This document shows positions 34,189-47,078 of a DNA stretch of 64,000 nt, one piece after another. A program made the translations under genes and the position numbers. This stretch comes from Monocercomonoides exilis. Taxonomy: Eukaryota > Preaxostyla > Oxymonadida > Polymastigidae. Location of the stretch: contig LSRY02000012.1 of the NCBI GenBank assembly GCA_001643675.2, positions 1,304,501-1,368,500 on the forward strand, in the 5' to 3' direction. Each line of letters starts with the position of its first letter. The first letter of the stretch is position 1. The notes below the pieces were generated by a model. It ran no database searches and was not told the origin of the DNA. It saw only the letters and a list, made by a program, of their open reading frames with translations.

Positions 34189-35602
34189 TCAACAATAAAC
34201 AAAATATTTAGGCAAATAATTAACTGCAAAATATTCTCCAGCTTCTTCTTTAACTTTGCAATAACGCAATCCGACCAAAAAGTCTTCATATCCTTCATCC
34301 TCAAACTTGTCAAATAGCATTCTCTTGATCTCTTTTCGCTTTACATCCTCACTTTCATTTTCCGTCTTCTTCAATCTTGCATAAAGATCTTCAAAAAAGA
34401 ACAAACATCTTTTAACTGTTGAATTTATCATATCCAATCGAACTATATCCTCCAATACAACATCAACTGCTCCACTTTTCAACAAACAACCAATTTTAAC
34501 TGCTTTATTTTCCATTGCACTGCGAAATGATCTTATGAATTGGTCAGTTATCTCTCCGTGACAATCCTTTGCTTTTCGAAATAACTGAGCAATGAAACAA
34601 ACCAGCACAGAAGAATCTTCATTACTCGGTTTGGACGAGTAAAAGAAAGAATCAAGCGTTTCGAGCCATCTAATTAAAATTGTTTCTTCTTTTGTTACTG
34701 CGCTTTCCTTCTTTTTTTCTTCATTTTCCTTAGAATTCACATTCTTTGACGCAAGTTCCATTTCTCTTGTAACTTCGTCAACAAAATGCAGCTTGCTAAC
34801 AATCGTTCGTTTTAATCTTCCTTCGTCATCAAATCTGGTAATCAATAACTCTCAAGCTGATTGATATGCCAATGGAGTAAGATTGCGGTGCTTTTGATGA
34901 TATTCGATGATTCCTTTAATATCATACAAACAGAGTTTTTCTCCAAGAGTCTATAAATTTTAAGTTCATATAATCATCAAAAAACATAAAAAAAATGCGC
35001 ATTAAGAAAATGAATCAAGCCTCATGCTGTGCAATATTGCTCAAAGCAAGCAACACCATCTCTACATCTTTTTGTGCTTCCTCGCTTTCTTCTTTCTTCA
35101 AAGCAACTTTCAGCAGATAAGGTACATAAACCAATAACGATTTGTCAAAATATCTGGGATAAAAAAAACTACAAATTTCGCAAAGAGCAACCATTTGATT
35201 TATGCTTCTTTTTTCTTTTTTCTTTTCTTTGTTACAAATCATCTTGAATATTCTTTTGTTCAGCAAAGAATTGACATAACCTTTGTTTAGTATGCGTTTG
35301 ACTATCGTGCAATATCCCATGTGCTTCAACAGCAAAATAACATTTTCCATCGATATTTTCTCTTCTTCAATCATTTTATCGATTGCATCGAACAGTTCTT
35401 TTGTACAAATAGATTTGAATTCTCTTTCGTCCATATCATCCATAAGTCCATTCATTTCATCAATTTTCTGTTTCTGCTCAATTTCGGTGCGGCTTTCGAG
35501 TTCAGAAAACAATTCTTCAAAAAATAAATGGAAAAATCGTAATCATCATAAATTCAAATAAAGCAAAACATGCATACCTGAAAACTTTTCTGTATTTGTC
35601 AT
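34189..35602 (-). pseudogene. Armadillo/HEAT-like repeat family member, probably inactivated
   Basis: Three exons can be traced: 35578-35602, 35021-35514 and 34189-34950, giving about 426 residues. It is helical and charged (EMNGLMDDMDEREFKSICTK, ILLLKHMGYCTIVKRI, VALKKEESEEAQKDVEMVLL) and resembles an alpha-helical repeat protein family that I believe is expanded in oxymonads. Two lesions or oddities: the second intron (34951-35020) begins with GC rather than GT, and the third exon has an in-frame TGA at 34852-34854 in the context AYQSA-stop-ELLITRF, where Trp (TGG) is the natural residue. Because TGA is a real stop in neighbouring genes, a nonsense mutation is the simplest reading. Function is unknown. 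Confidence 0.6.
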
Positions 35603-36133
35603 CTTCTGAAATTTACAGTATTTTTGCATGAAGATTAAAACGGCAAATTGTCATATACACAAAAATAATCACAGAATAAAAAAGAAAAAATTAAATAAAA
35701 GAAAAATACATAACATTCATGTGAAAGCTAACTTCCATACCAAAATTTATATGCAAGTATTTTTTGAAAGCTAAAAAAAGATTAAAATAATGATTTATTC
35801 TTTTAAGGATTAGTTAATGGCAATTCTGATCATGAAATTTTTAAAAGTTAATTTCGATATTTCTTTTCAAAATTTTATGAATTATATTTTATTGAGTGGC
35901 AAAACAATGAAAATAACACATTGAATACTGAATAATTTCACTTGTTTTATGATAAAAGTTTAGAGAAATTTCTAAAAACACATAAATTTTCATCGTCATT
36001 CATGTCGACAATGCTCACATTAATTTTTTGAAAGCATTTAGATTTTATCAAATGCTAAAACACAATTGATATTGAGAATTAAAAGTTTTAAGATTATCTA
36101 ACCTTAATATTTTCTTTTTGATATTTATGTTTT
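35603..36133. other. Intergenic between divergent genes
   Basis: About 530 bp of AT-rich DNA between the armadillo-like gene start and the DHHC gene start. No feature was recognised. Confidence 0.6.
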
Positions 36134-38737
36134 ATGTCAATTGAAATAATTTCGGCTTTGCTTATTGTCTTTTTGTTTTTTCTGTTGATAGTACTCATCT
36201 TTGGAGGGCTTCCAGTGTTCAGAGGAACTTTTGTTAACAAGCTCTATGCTCTCTGCCATCCTCAAAAGAAACAAGAACAAACATCAAATGGACGCTCTTA
36301 TCGCTCACCAAACTGTTTTGAGGCTTGCTTCAATAAAATAATGTTTGAGAAGAATCCATGCATGCAAGTGTGTTCCTTCTTTTGTTTCACCTCAACAATA
36401 TTGCTACATATTCTTTTCATAAGATTTTTTACATGAGTCTTGCTATTGGGATGTATATCGCATGGTTCTTCGGAATTTTTTTGTATCTTGATGGCAAGCA
36501 TATGTCCTCTCTTCACAAGTTTGCTTTCATTTGAATAAAGTCATTTTTTTAAAACAGAATCCTTTTTATTTAACCACGTTCCAAGCATTTTTATTTTTGC
36601 TGGAATAACGCTGTCAATTGTATCGTTTATTGTTGCATGCAAAGCAGATCCTGGTGTTGTTACAAAATTGAATTATCCAATTTTTGAAAAGGCGTATCCA
36701 TACGATGGGTATCTGCATTCAGAAGTTCGCTTCTGCAAACATTGCGGGATTATAAAGCTTGTGAAATAATTTGTTAGAAATATCTTTCGTTAATTATTTA
36801 TGCATTCATTTGGTTCTATGATTACTATTAGACCACCTCGAACTCGTCATTGCTCAACTTGTGGATGTTGCATAGCTAGAAACGATCATCATTGCCCATG
36901 GTGTGTTAAAGTTGTTCATTTAAATGCTATCTTTAATGAGCTTTTTCGAAATATTATTTACAAATAGGATTAATAACTGGTTTGCGCTCTTTTGCAACAT
37001 TTGACGAATCAAATATTACATGAATCGCCAATATATTATTTGAAAATATACTTCACATTTAACCAATAACTGTGCTGAAAAAATTAAAAAATTAGTGTTG
37101 GTGCTGGAAATTATCGTTATTTTTTGCTATTTTTGCTGACGAACGGAGTGACGTGCGGGTACATTGGTCTGTTTTTTTCTCTTGTTTCATTTCCACTTTC
37201 TTAACCTCTTGCTTCTGCATATGCAGCATATGTTGCAATCAAGCTTCTGTATTATTTTGTGAATGCTGATGGCATGTTTGGAAAACAAGTCAGATTGCGT
37301 AATGGGCAAGTCATTACAATTGGATGGAAAATTGCTCTGACTGTGTGATGTTCGAGTGATAATAAAGCATTTAATGAATTCTTTAACATTCCTTTTTTTT
37401 TTCAATGAATGCTTCTACAGGTGATACTGAACCATCGCATGTGGACTTCGATAGCTGTGATGTTCTCTGTCTGCTTGTGCATTGCGTTGCTGAGCTTCTT
37501 TTTCTATCATGTTTATCTTTTCCTCACAAACACTTCGACACTTGAAACTTTAAAGGTGTGCTAAATGCAAGTGATTTGCTTATATGTGAAATGAGACTTA
37601 ATATTTTAGCCTTCTTTAAAGTTTCATGTAATCTAAGTGAGTTGCATTTGTGTTTTTGCTTCAAATACATTCTTATTCACAACTGATCATGTTATCCAAT
37701 AATTCTATATTTTCCCACCTTCTCTTGCAACATATTAAATTATTTAACATTTAATTCAACCATCTCATTTGCATTTTAGTGGAAGCGACTGAAGCAGAAC
37801 AGGAAAGATGCGATGCAGATTGTGCAAGGAAAGTCCTTTATTCGCGATCTTCCGCCAACTTATGTGGATGATCTGAAGGATGATCTCAAAGAAAAGCATG
37901 TGAACAGATACAGCAAAGGTATCAGACTAAATAAATGAGTGGGAATGATAAAGAGCTTTGAAATTAATAATTTGGATATTCCACTTTAGAATTTTCTATT
38001 CTTTATTTATTTATTTATTTTTAATATTTATATTGCCCTTCTATTAACAATGTTTTATTTCAAATGCAGGGCTGATAAGCAATCTGATGGAAGTGATTAT
38101 CCCACCACACACACGACAATGCAACATCCATCCACTCACAACAGATTCATCATCAACTCCAACTCAAACTCCAACTCCATCTTCTTCTTCTTCTTCTTCT
38201 TCTTCTTCACTCCAACAAGAGCAACTATCCACATTTACTCCAACTACCACATTTTCTTCTGTTATTCCACACACTTTCCCCAACCGCCCTCGATTTCATT
38301 GGATGAATGAGCCAACAGGCGGAGAAATTGAGCGCCATCGCAAAGAAAGAAAAGCAAAAGACGAGAGGAGGAAGAAGCTTCTGATGAGGCAGATTTCAGA
38401 AGCTGAGCAAAAGAAGGAAGAGGATGATGAAGATACAAGCAATCAAAGTGGTAAAGCCAAACACCGCACAAATAGACATACTTTTACAAAGGAAGAGCTT
38501 GAGAATGTCGATGAGACGTTGAGTGCTGAAGAATGGAAAGAGCTTTTCCTCGGGTGCAAAGAAGAAATACTAAAGAGATATAATGCATTCCCAGTGCAAA
38601 GAGTACAACAACAGAAAATGAGTCAGGCTTTGGAAAAGACAAAAGCGAAAGTTGGGAAAGAACCGAAAAAGAAACTTGAGAAAAAGGAAGCAGCGAAAGA
38701 AGGAAGTCATAACAAAGAAAAAATTAAAAAGAAGTAA
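36134..38737 (+). CDS. DHHC-type protein S-palmitoyltransferase
   Basis: Ten exons: 36134-36367, 36424-36493, 36558-36756, 36832-36900, 36968-36979 (12 nt), 37096-37166, 37227-37342, 37421-37555, 37780-37918, 38070-38737; 570 aa. Four transmembrane segments are visible: two before the cysteine-rich domain and two after it. The domain reads [18 protein letters not shown].. ARNDHHCPW.. [13 protein letters not shown] with the catalytic DHHC at residues 186-189. The enzyme transfers palmitate from palmitoyl-CoA to cysteines of membrane-associated proteins. The C-terminal 220 residues are cytosolic: a Ser run encoded by TTC/TCT repeats, then a Lys/Glu-rich helix. Introns 2 and 3 start with GC, and the motif encoding WINNC is split by a microexon. 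Confidence 0.9.
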
Positions 38738-39032
38738 TTATAAATTTTTATGTAGAATAATTTTTTTGAGAACTTTTTCGTTTTTAAAATTGTTATTCCG
38801 TTATAAGTAAAGTTATTGAGCCGCATTCAAATGCTGTAAAATGTGCATAATTGAAATTACATGTGATAACTCTGATTATTTATAATATATAGAAAATTAT
38901 TCAAGAGACGACAAATTTCGCTATTCGGAAAAATCAATTGTATTTTTGAAATGAAAAATTACTTGATTATGGATATTGTTGATCGAGTGTTTTTAATTCT
39001 TCGAAATCTACCAAATTCTCTGGTAATTCGGC
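38738..39032. other. Intergenic spacer
   Basis: About 295 bp between two genes in the same orientation. Nothing distinctive was seen. Confidence 0.6.
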
Positions 39033-42000
39033 ATGACAACCATTGAAAGCAATGAAAACACTTTAAATGGACAAAACGAAACAATGCCAGAAGTTATCCA
39101 GGAAACAGTTTTGTTTTCTTTTTCTTTGAGTTGATTGTTTTTTTTCACAGATTATTCAACAGACTTCACCTCACAAAATTTCTTCTGATGCTTCTGCGGC
39201 TACAGAAAAGCCATTGTCTCCATCACCTGTGGATTCGAATCAACATGCCTTTCAAGTTTCACCTCATACTCATGACCCAACAGCAACTCCACTTCCTCCA
39301 GAAGGCCATTCTCATGAGCGTTCAGCTCAACCAGCAAATCAAGCAAAAGAGCTAAATCCACGCCCATCAACTACATTGCAATCTCGCCAAACAATCAGGC
39401 GTCCAATTTCTGGCTCTGTTTCCGCCCGCCCGACTTCAAGCGCTAAATCTACATCTTTGATTTCAACTCATTCAATTAGACCGCAAACAGCATCAAAAGC
39501 CAGGTCCACGTTCGGTTCTAGTAGCAGATTTGGATTTTCCTCTTCAACTCAAAGAGCGAATTCTTCTTCGACTCAAAGGATGGGAGTTCGAAGCTCATCA
39601 TCTTCAGTCAGACCTCCAACTGCACCTAAAGCGGTTGCGTCAACCACTACAACTAGGAGAGGCTTTGGCTCTTCCAGCACACAACCTACAAACGGAACTC
39701 ACACTACGGGGATTCCAACAATCAAAGCCAGTGCCAAAACAGCCTCAACAGTGACTCGTCCAATTACTTCGGGACATCAGATACGTGATGTAAAATCAAC
39801 ACCAACAACAAGAACACACACCCCGTCCAGCTCTTCAAGCTCTCTTCCGCGTCCATCACTATTTGGAACGGGAAATCGACCTGCAAGCGCGTCGCGGCAA
39901 AAGGAGCCCAGAACCAGCGCAATTTCATCATCCTCATCGTCACTTCGTTCTCTTGGCGGTACAACAAGAACAGTAAAATCTGTTTTATGGACGGAAAGTA
40001 CTGTTCGCCAAGAAGTCACCAAACATTTAGGATTTTTGAGTGAAGAAGAAAAAGCTGTTGTCACTGCATCTGTTCTTTCTCAACTTGCAAAAGTTCAATC
40101 AACAAAGAACGACGAACATAAGGACCAACATGCACCTGGATCTGGTCTGTTATTATTTGTGTCAGCGCTATTTTTTTATCTTTTTAACTTTTCAATTCAA
40201 ATTCAAAATTAATTTTGCTTTTTCACAGAATTACCTCCAAAACCCACAAGTACATCTTCTCTTCCGCGACATTCTGTTATAACCCGTCCGTCGACTACTT
40301 CTGCTTCTTCTTCTTCAACGCCTTCATCACGTGCCTCGTCGAGCTCATTGAGAGGTCCACACTCGCTGTCGCAGGCGGCTGTCACGTCACACGAATACGA
40401 GGAGCAGATGGACAGAATGTGGAAAGTCATCGCACAGCTCACTCTTCCTCCAAAACAGCCAGAGCAAATTAAAACAGACGAAGCAACTGCAGAACAAAAG
40501 GAGACGACTACTGATAATGAAAAGGCAGCCGTTGCAGACGAATCTTCAAGTTCTCCTGCTTCAGCTTCATCATCATCATCATCTTCTTCTTCTTCTTCCT
40601 CGTCTCTGCTGTCAACATCTCTTGACACAACAGGACTGATGCAGGTGACTCAGCTGGAGCAGTCAGATCTTCTGACTGACATCTTCATCGGAAAAGACGG
40701 ACAAAGCGACATTCACGTTGTGCCTGCTTCTGCTTCTTCTAACAGTCAATTGGCATATCCAGCAGAAGCACCCTCCGAAGCAGCAAAGCAGCAATCATCG
40801 TCTTTGGCTATTTCCTCCACACAACAAGACAATGAACAATTGTCTGTGCCAGCGGAGGTTGCTGTTGCTGTTGCAGTTGCTAATGATGATGATAATAAAC
40901 AAAAGGCTGTTCAATCGTCGAGGATAGCTCAAAAGCAGAAGGCTCTTCCGCGCAACTGGAGTGGCGTGGTGACTCTGCAGTCTTCTATTGGGAGTGCCGT
41001 GGACAGGAACAAGAAGTCGATGGAGGATGATGTGAATGGCTTCTCTTTCACAGGCACGTTTCCTGTGCGGAGCGGCATTTGTGTGTTTGACGGACACTCG
41101 TTCGACGGCAAGCGGGGGAGAGAAGCGGCACACTTCGCCAAAATGCGCTTCTGCCCAATCTTTCTGGAGGAGTATGAGAAGCTGGCAGCAGCTGCGATGC
41201 TCGGCAGCCCGTCGCTGGAGGAGGTGCTGCGCAACACAATCAAGGCGATTGATGCAGAGATGGGAGAAGGAAAAGGAGGAATCGGGACAAACGGGATGGG
41301 AGGAGAAGAGGAGAACGGGAAGGAGTATTATACAATGGCGGGGGCAACAGCCACTGGTGTGGTGCTGAACACAGGGAATGAGCACTTTGATGGGAATGGG
41401 AAGTCGATTGTGGCACCGCTGAGCGAAAAAACGATGGCAAGGCAGTTGGAAGGGAAGCTGCGGAAAGTGACAGAGAAGGACATGAAGAAATGGATGAATG
41501 AAGCATCTTCTGAGGATAATCAGAACGAGGAAAAAACAGAGAGCGAAGAAGGAGTGAAGGCAGAAGAGGCAGAGCTGTGTCGTTTTGATTCATACACAGT
41601 TGGTGGATCATATGAGCTTGTGAGTGGGAATGTGGGAGATTCAGAGTGTTGGCTCTTTTCTTCGTATCCTCCATCAACAAAGGAGAATTCTTCTTCCTCT
41701 TCTTCTCTTTCTTTCCCTGTTGAGATGACAGAGCGGCACGTCTCCACAAATCCTGCTGAAGTGGAGCGCTGCCGCAAAGAAGGGGCAGACGTGGTGGAGA
41801 TGCCGAACCGCAAAAAGGGCGGTGAAGGCGAAGGAGAAGGCGAAGAAGGAGGCGATGCTGGCACCACTGTTCGTGTGAATGGCATGATGGTCACACGATC
41901 AATAGGAGATTTCCAGTCGCCCCAGACAATCGCATTGGCTGCCACGAAAATGGTGAAGTTGGAGCCTTCTGAGCAGCATGTGCGGTTCTGTGTGGATGAA

Positions 42001-42978
42001 GAGGCAGAAAGAGAAAGAGAAAAGAAAGAAAAAAGTGAAAAGAAAGAAGGTGAAAGCGCAGTGAGTGTGGATGCTCCTCTGCCGCTGTGGTGTGTGGCAG
42101 CAAGTGACGGCTTCTGGGATGTGATCAAGCCATCTGCATGTGCCAATCTTATTCCTCGGCTCATTCAGAACGAGGCAAAGAGATTAAAGGACGAAGCAAG
42201 TCAACAGTCGTCTGCTTCTTCTTCTTCTTCTTCTTCTCAATCTCCAGATGAATCATCTCCTTCTTCACACTCAGTCTTCTACAGCGATGCTGCCATCTCC
42301 TCTCTGTCTGCACAGAACATGGCGTCGCTGCTGGTGAAGGCAGCAGGCGATGTGTATGAAGCAAAAGGAGCTGTTCCTCTTGTGCCAGACGCGACTGCCC
42401 CAACACACAGAGACAACATCGGACTCTGTGTGATGAAGCTGACATGGGTGCCTGTCAATTTGAAGGCAGACAACGAAAATACTTCATCATCATCATCTTC
42501 TTCTTCTGCTGCTGCTTCTGCTGCTTCTTCATTGTTTTCGAGATTTATGACAAGTGAAAGCAAACAGAATGAAAGCAATTCATTGGATGCTTCTGTGCTG
42601 TCAGTAGAAGGTTCCTCTCAGAATGACAGCGGGGCTCTTCTGTTGGGAAAGAGAGGCGGAGGAAGAAGGAGAAACAAGCTGCTGGAAGAGTTTTTGGCAT
42701 CGAAGCCGAGCGGAGAAGAGAATAAGGAAGGAGAAGGAGAAAAAGAAAACAATGAAGAACCAAAAAAGAAGGTTAGTCTTCTGAGTCAGATGGAAGAGGC
42801 TGACAAGGCATTTGAGGCATCCCAAAAGAATGACAGTTTGAAAGAAGAGGAACAAAAAACAGAAGTTGAAACTGAAACTCAACAAACAACTGATGAAAAG
42901 AAAGAAAACGAAAATGCGGAAGAAAAGGCTCCTGCAACCGAAGAAACTAATGAAGAGATAAAAGATGAATCCAAGTGA
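39033..42978 (+). CDS. PP2C (PPM) family protein phosphatase with long disordered flanks
   Basis: Three exons, 39033-39107, 39151-40144 and 40229-42978; introns of 43 and 84 bp; 1272 aa. The first 600 residues are Ser/Thr/Pro-rich and disordered. The PPM core starts with KKSMEDD (Met621-Glu-Asp), then GICVFDGHSFDG (metal-binding Asp644), MVTRSIGDF near 908, CVAASDGFWDV near 980 and HRDNIGLCVMKL near 1090, matching the family's RxxMED, VFDGHGG, SRAIGD, ASDGxWD and DN motifs in order. The core is stretched by acidic and Ser inserts between motifs. The final 170 residues are Glu/Lys-rich. It should be an Mg/Mn-dependent Ser/Thr phosphatase. The Gly-Gly of VFDGHGG is Ser-Phe here. The central part is GC-richer than its surroundings. 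Confidence 0.88.
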
Positions 42979-43370
42979 TTTTGTGAAAGGAAAACATGAA
43001 AAACGCATCTTCTGCTTCACTGATATAATGTCTTAATAATTATCTTCTAAACATTTTTCTTTGTTTATGTTTTCTCAAATGAAATCAAACAATTCTTTGT
43101 TTCTTTGTACACATCATTTTTCAACGCGATTTGGTTATTATTAAGTTAAACAGCATATTAATTTTCATTTATTCAATCTATTTTTTCGATTAACAGCAAT
43201 TCATATTTTTTTTACATCAACATGAAAAAAGAAATTGAAGTATCAAAGGGCCTGATCAGCTTGCTCATTTTGACGCACTTTTTCAGCGCAAACAAGGTGC
43301 TTTTTGCGTTATTTTTAATATCCATTTAATAAAATATTTCGCCTTTACATATTTTAGAAAGTGGCAAGTG
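42979..43370. other. Intergenic, possible 5' leader with intron for the Rab gene
   Basis: About 390 bp. A small open frame from ATG 43222 (25 codons) runs to a good GT at 43297 and a TTTTAG acceptor lies at 43352-43357, just before the Rab ATG. This could be a spliced 5' leader or an upstream frame; it is out of frame with the Rab protein. Confidence 0.35.
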
Positions 43371-44693
43371 ATGTCGAAGCGCACACAGTATCTTTTTAAG
43401 GTCCTTGTTGTTGGCGATTATGCTGTTGGGAAGACTTCTTTGATCAAAAGATATGGTTTGAATTCAGATTTTTGGTGGTATTCTAACTATTTCTTAAGTG
43501 AGCAATGTGTTTAATACAAACTATAAGCTCACAAGTTTGATTCTTTAATTTTTATTTCGTTGCAAAGTCCTTGATTATTATTGTTTATAACTGAATAGTT
43601 GGCGTCGATTACTGTGAAAAATCTATTGATTGGGGCGATGGAGTTACAATTTCATTGCAGGTTTGCTAATTTGTTGTGATAAATGTTTCATTCTGAAATT
43701 TCCTTTTTTATTTTCTAAAAGTTGGTTTGTTCTTTTTATTGATAATGCCAAATAGCAATTATAATTCTTTTTATTTTCAAGTGGGATATTGCAGGACATG
43801 AACGGTTTTTTGCGCCTTTTTTTTAAAATAAATATTTTTTATCATCGGAATGACAATTTAGATTTGGACATATGACATCCGTCTATTATAAGCATGCAAT
43901 AGCATCGCTGATAGTATTTGATTTAGCTCGACCAGAAACACTAGAAACTTCTTTGAAATGGAAAGAAGATATAAATTCAAGAATATCTCTTGCTGATGGC
44001 CGTTCTATCCCGTTCATGCTTCTTGCCAATAAGGTTTGGGATTGCAACAAACGTTTATTTTTTGTTATTGCGATCGCAAAAATGCTGTTTAAATTTTGAA
44101 ATATGCACTTGTTTTGAAAATAGTGTGATCTTCCAGAGGTGTCAATCGATCGAGAATATTTAAATAGATTTGTTGAAGAAAATGGCTTTGTTGGGTGGAT
44201 GGAAACATCAGCACGTACAAATAAAAACATTGGTTTGAGATTATTTTATAAAAATTGACAGTTTGACAAACGTTTAACAATGATATTATCGCATTGAAAA
44301 CGATTTCAAACTGCAATCCAATTATATCTACAATCATAGATTCTGCTGTAAGAATGCTGGTTCGATCTATCTTGTCTTTGACAGGAATTGATGCAAAAGG
44401 TGCAGGAGGTGGAGGAACTGAAGAAGGAGACGCATTACGAGGAGATGATGAAGATGAAGAGGAGCATGTTCATCCCGCATACACTACACTTGAGGATGAA
44501 GAGAGGTCACGACCGAAAATGAAGAAAGTTGACACGTCAAAAAGGTTTCCACAATTTCATTTCTTTTGTTTTATTTGATGAACATTCTTAAAACAATTTT
44601 GAATTTTTTTTGAAATTTTTATTCATAAATAATATTTTTTGCCTTCTATTTATTAGTACTGAAGAAGATGGAAAGTCCAAATGTTCTTGCTAA
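43371..44693 (+). CDS. Rab32-like small GTPase
   Basis: Eight exons: 43371-43455, 43499-43534, 43599-43660, 43782-43804, 43862-44033, 44124-44232, 44340-44544, 44657-44693; 242 aa. G1 is GDYAVGKTS (15-23), the G2 region LTIGVDY, G3 WDIAGHERF (62-70), G4 NKCD (125-128), G5 ETSART. The IAG form of G3, the segment FGHMTSVYYKHAIASLIVFD and KWKEDINSR place it with Rab32/38-type GTPases, which act at lysosome-related and mitochondrial or ER contact membranes in other eukaryotes. The C-terminus ends CSC, a double geranylgeranylation motif, after an acidic linker. The catalytic glutamine of G3 is His67, which in other GTPases slows intrinsic hydrolysis. Confidence 0.9.
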
Positions 44694-45167
44694 TAATCAA
44701 ATAACAATATGTTGTATATCTGTCTGTGAAGTTTAACATGCTTTAAATCTTTAATCTCAATAAGTTTTCACTTCACTTTCTATTCAGTTATTTTCATATG
44801 AGAGTTTTTTTGTTCTGACGTTGTGCTTTTTTTGCACAAAATGCAGAGGCATTATGAATCTGTAAATATTTATTTTCTTATTAAATTTCATATTTTAACA
44901 ATGTTGTTTTCATTTGATTGTAAAGTGTTTTTATTCTGAATCTTTGAAAGATGAAGACTGCACATTATTTCCCTCAGACTCTTTTAAAGTTAAAAAGCTT
45001 GAATCTTCCTTCAACAGGCAATAAACTTTAACCAATTAATTGTATTAATTTCACAACATGTTGTGAAAGTTCAATCTTTGCTCACATTTGAAGAAAACGA
45101 ATTGTTACTCACACTTTGCTTGATTATATCAGAAAATAATTTCAAAAACTTTTACAAAAATTCACAA
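44694..45167. other. Intergenic before the inverted repeat
   Basis: About 470 bp of AT-rich 3' flank of the Rab gene. No feature was recognised apart from the inverted repeat that begins at its right end. Confidence 0.6.
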
Positions 45168-45987
45168 TACCATTGGTAGAAAACCCGGTAGTTAGTGGAA
45201 AACCCGGTAGTTGGCTATTCATAATTGTCAATTTTTTCAACGTTGAAGTCATCTCAATTAATTTAAAACATTTTTATTTTTGTTTTGAAAGGTGTTTGTG
45301 ATAAAATATTTAATGATTGCAGAAAAAACTTTTCGAAATTTGGAGAGAAAATTATTGACTTTCATTTGATCAAAACCATTAAAATATGAAAAGCATGCCA
45401 AAAACTCAGCTACAGGGTGTAGTTCATGTCTGCCAATAATATTTCATTAAGAAGTTAATAACAAATTATATTTCTCTTACTATACATCAATTTTTTTAGT
45501 GAACGAGCACACAAGCTACATGTTTTGATTGGAGCGTGCTTTTTGGTTGCAGGCTTTCCAAAAGAAAGGTTACGGTTTGTTATTTTTTTGTACTATGTTT
45601 ATTTTTTTATAATTTGCGATGTAATTAATTAAATTCATTAAAAGAAAATGTTAATAGCAGCATTTATCAACACAATTATTTTTTTAGTTTATTGTTTTAA
45701 ATCTGTGCAACGCATGCGTGGCACTTTGTTTTTATGTTATTTATACAAAATACTAACTATTATTTAATTTTTGATGCGTACAAATGCTTTTTCAATGAAA
45801 ATTTTATAATATATTATTTATAATAATTTGCTCTATTCTTTTTATATTCAATAGTTTATCTTGCGCCATTTTTAAATTTCTTGTATTTTTCACAGTATAT
45901 TATGCGTGTCAGCCTTTATCTTTGAAATTCTTTTTTGTCACATTAATAGAAGATAAGTATATTTGTTTCATTTATTAGCATATTTTT
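45168..45987 (+). repeat. Left arm of an 820-bp inverted repeat
   Basis: This arm pairs with 46259-47078 with a constant coordinate sum of 92246 at both ends, so there is no net indel; every segment I compared matched. It opens with CCATTGGTAG and a short direct repeat (AAAACCCGGTAGTT twice). There is no coding capacity. Confidence 0.92.
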
Positions 45988-47077
45988 CTTTGATAATATG
46001 TACACTCTTATCTTCTAATTTGTTGTGGGTATAGAAATAATTATTATTGAAATGAACTTCAAAAACAATTTCTTAAGTTATTCATTGTTAAGTATTTTCA
46101 TTCATTGATTCGATTTTTAAGAAAAATGAGATATCTTATAAAAGTCATTAATAAGCGTAATTTATTAAAATATAAATGCACACAATTCATGTTAAAATGT
46201 AAACATTAAATGACATGACAAATTTTGAAAAATATATTAATGTTTAACGCAATAAAAAAAAAATATGCTAATAAATGAAACAAATATACTTATCTTCTAT
46301 TAATGTGACAAAAAAGAATTTCAAAGATAAAGGCTGACACGCATAATATACTGTGAAAAATACAAGAAATTTAAAAATGGCGCAAGATAAACTATTGAAT
46401 ATAAAAAGAATAGAGCAAATTATTATAAATAATATATTATAAAATTTTCATTGAAAAAGCATTTGTACGCATCAAAAATTAAATAATAGTTAGTATTTTG
46501 TATAAATAACATAAAAACAAAGTGCCACGCATGCGTTGCACAGATTTAAAACAATAAACTAAAAAAATAATTGTGTTGATAAATGCTGCTATTAACATTT
46601 TCTTTTAATGAATTTAATTAATTACATCGCAAATTATAAAAAAATAAACATAGTACAAAAAAATAACAAACCGTAACCTTTCTTTTGGAAAGCCTGCAAC
46701 CAAAAAGCACGCTCCAATCAAAACATGTAGCTTGTGTGCTCGTTCACTAAAAAAATTGATGTATAGTAAGAGAAATATAATTTGTTATTAACTTCTTAAT
46801 GAAATATTATTGGCAGACATGAACTACACCCTGTAGCTGAGTTTTTGGCATGCTTTTCATATTTTAATGGTTTTGATCAAATGAAAGTCAATAATTTTCT
46901 CTCCAAATTTCGAAAAGTTTTTTCTGCAATCATTAAATATTTTATCACAAACACCTTTCAAAACAAAAATAAAAATGTTTTAAATTAATTGAGATGACTT
47001 CAACGTTGAAAAAATTGACAATTATGAATAGCCAACTACCGGGTTTTCCACTAACTACCGGGTTTTCTACCAATGGT
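45169..47077. mobile_element. Fold-back element: 820-bp arms around a 271-bp loop
   Basis: The termini read ACCATTGGTAG and CTACCAATGGT. The flanks allow a 3-bp duplication (AAT at 45166-45168 and 47078-47080) or, equally, a TA duplication immediately around CCATTGG..CCAATGG. A long terminal inverted repeat, a small non-coding loop (45988-46258) and a target duplication fit a fold-back or giant MITE-type non-autonomous transposon. It sits between the convergent 3' ends of the Rab and PP5-like genes, a neutral site for insertion. Confidence 0.65.
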
Positions 47078-47078
47078 A
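46259..47078 (-). repeat. Right arm of the 820-bp inverted repeat
   Basis: Reverse complement of 45168-45987. The near identity of the arms implies a recent origin, ongoing homogenisation between arms, or an assembly fold-back, though the different outer flanks argue against the last. Confidence 0.92.

Noticed and set aside
34852-34854. TGA read as tryptophan (alternative genetic code)
   Set aside because: TGA ends RPA12, RPB6, the TFIIIA-like gene and the PP5-like gene at the expected family lengths, so the code appears standard.
43222-43296. Separate small gene upstream of the Rab GTPase
   Set aside because: Only 25 codons before a splice donor and its continuation overlaps the Rab start out of frame; better seen as a possible leader.
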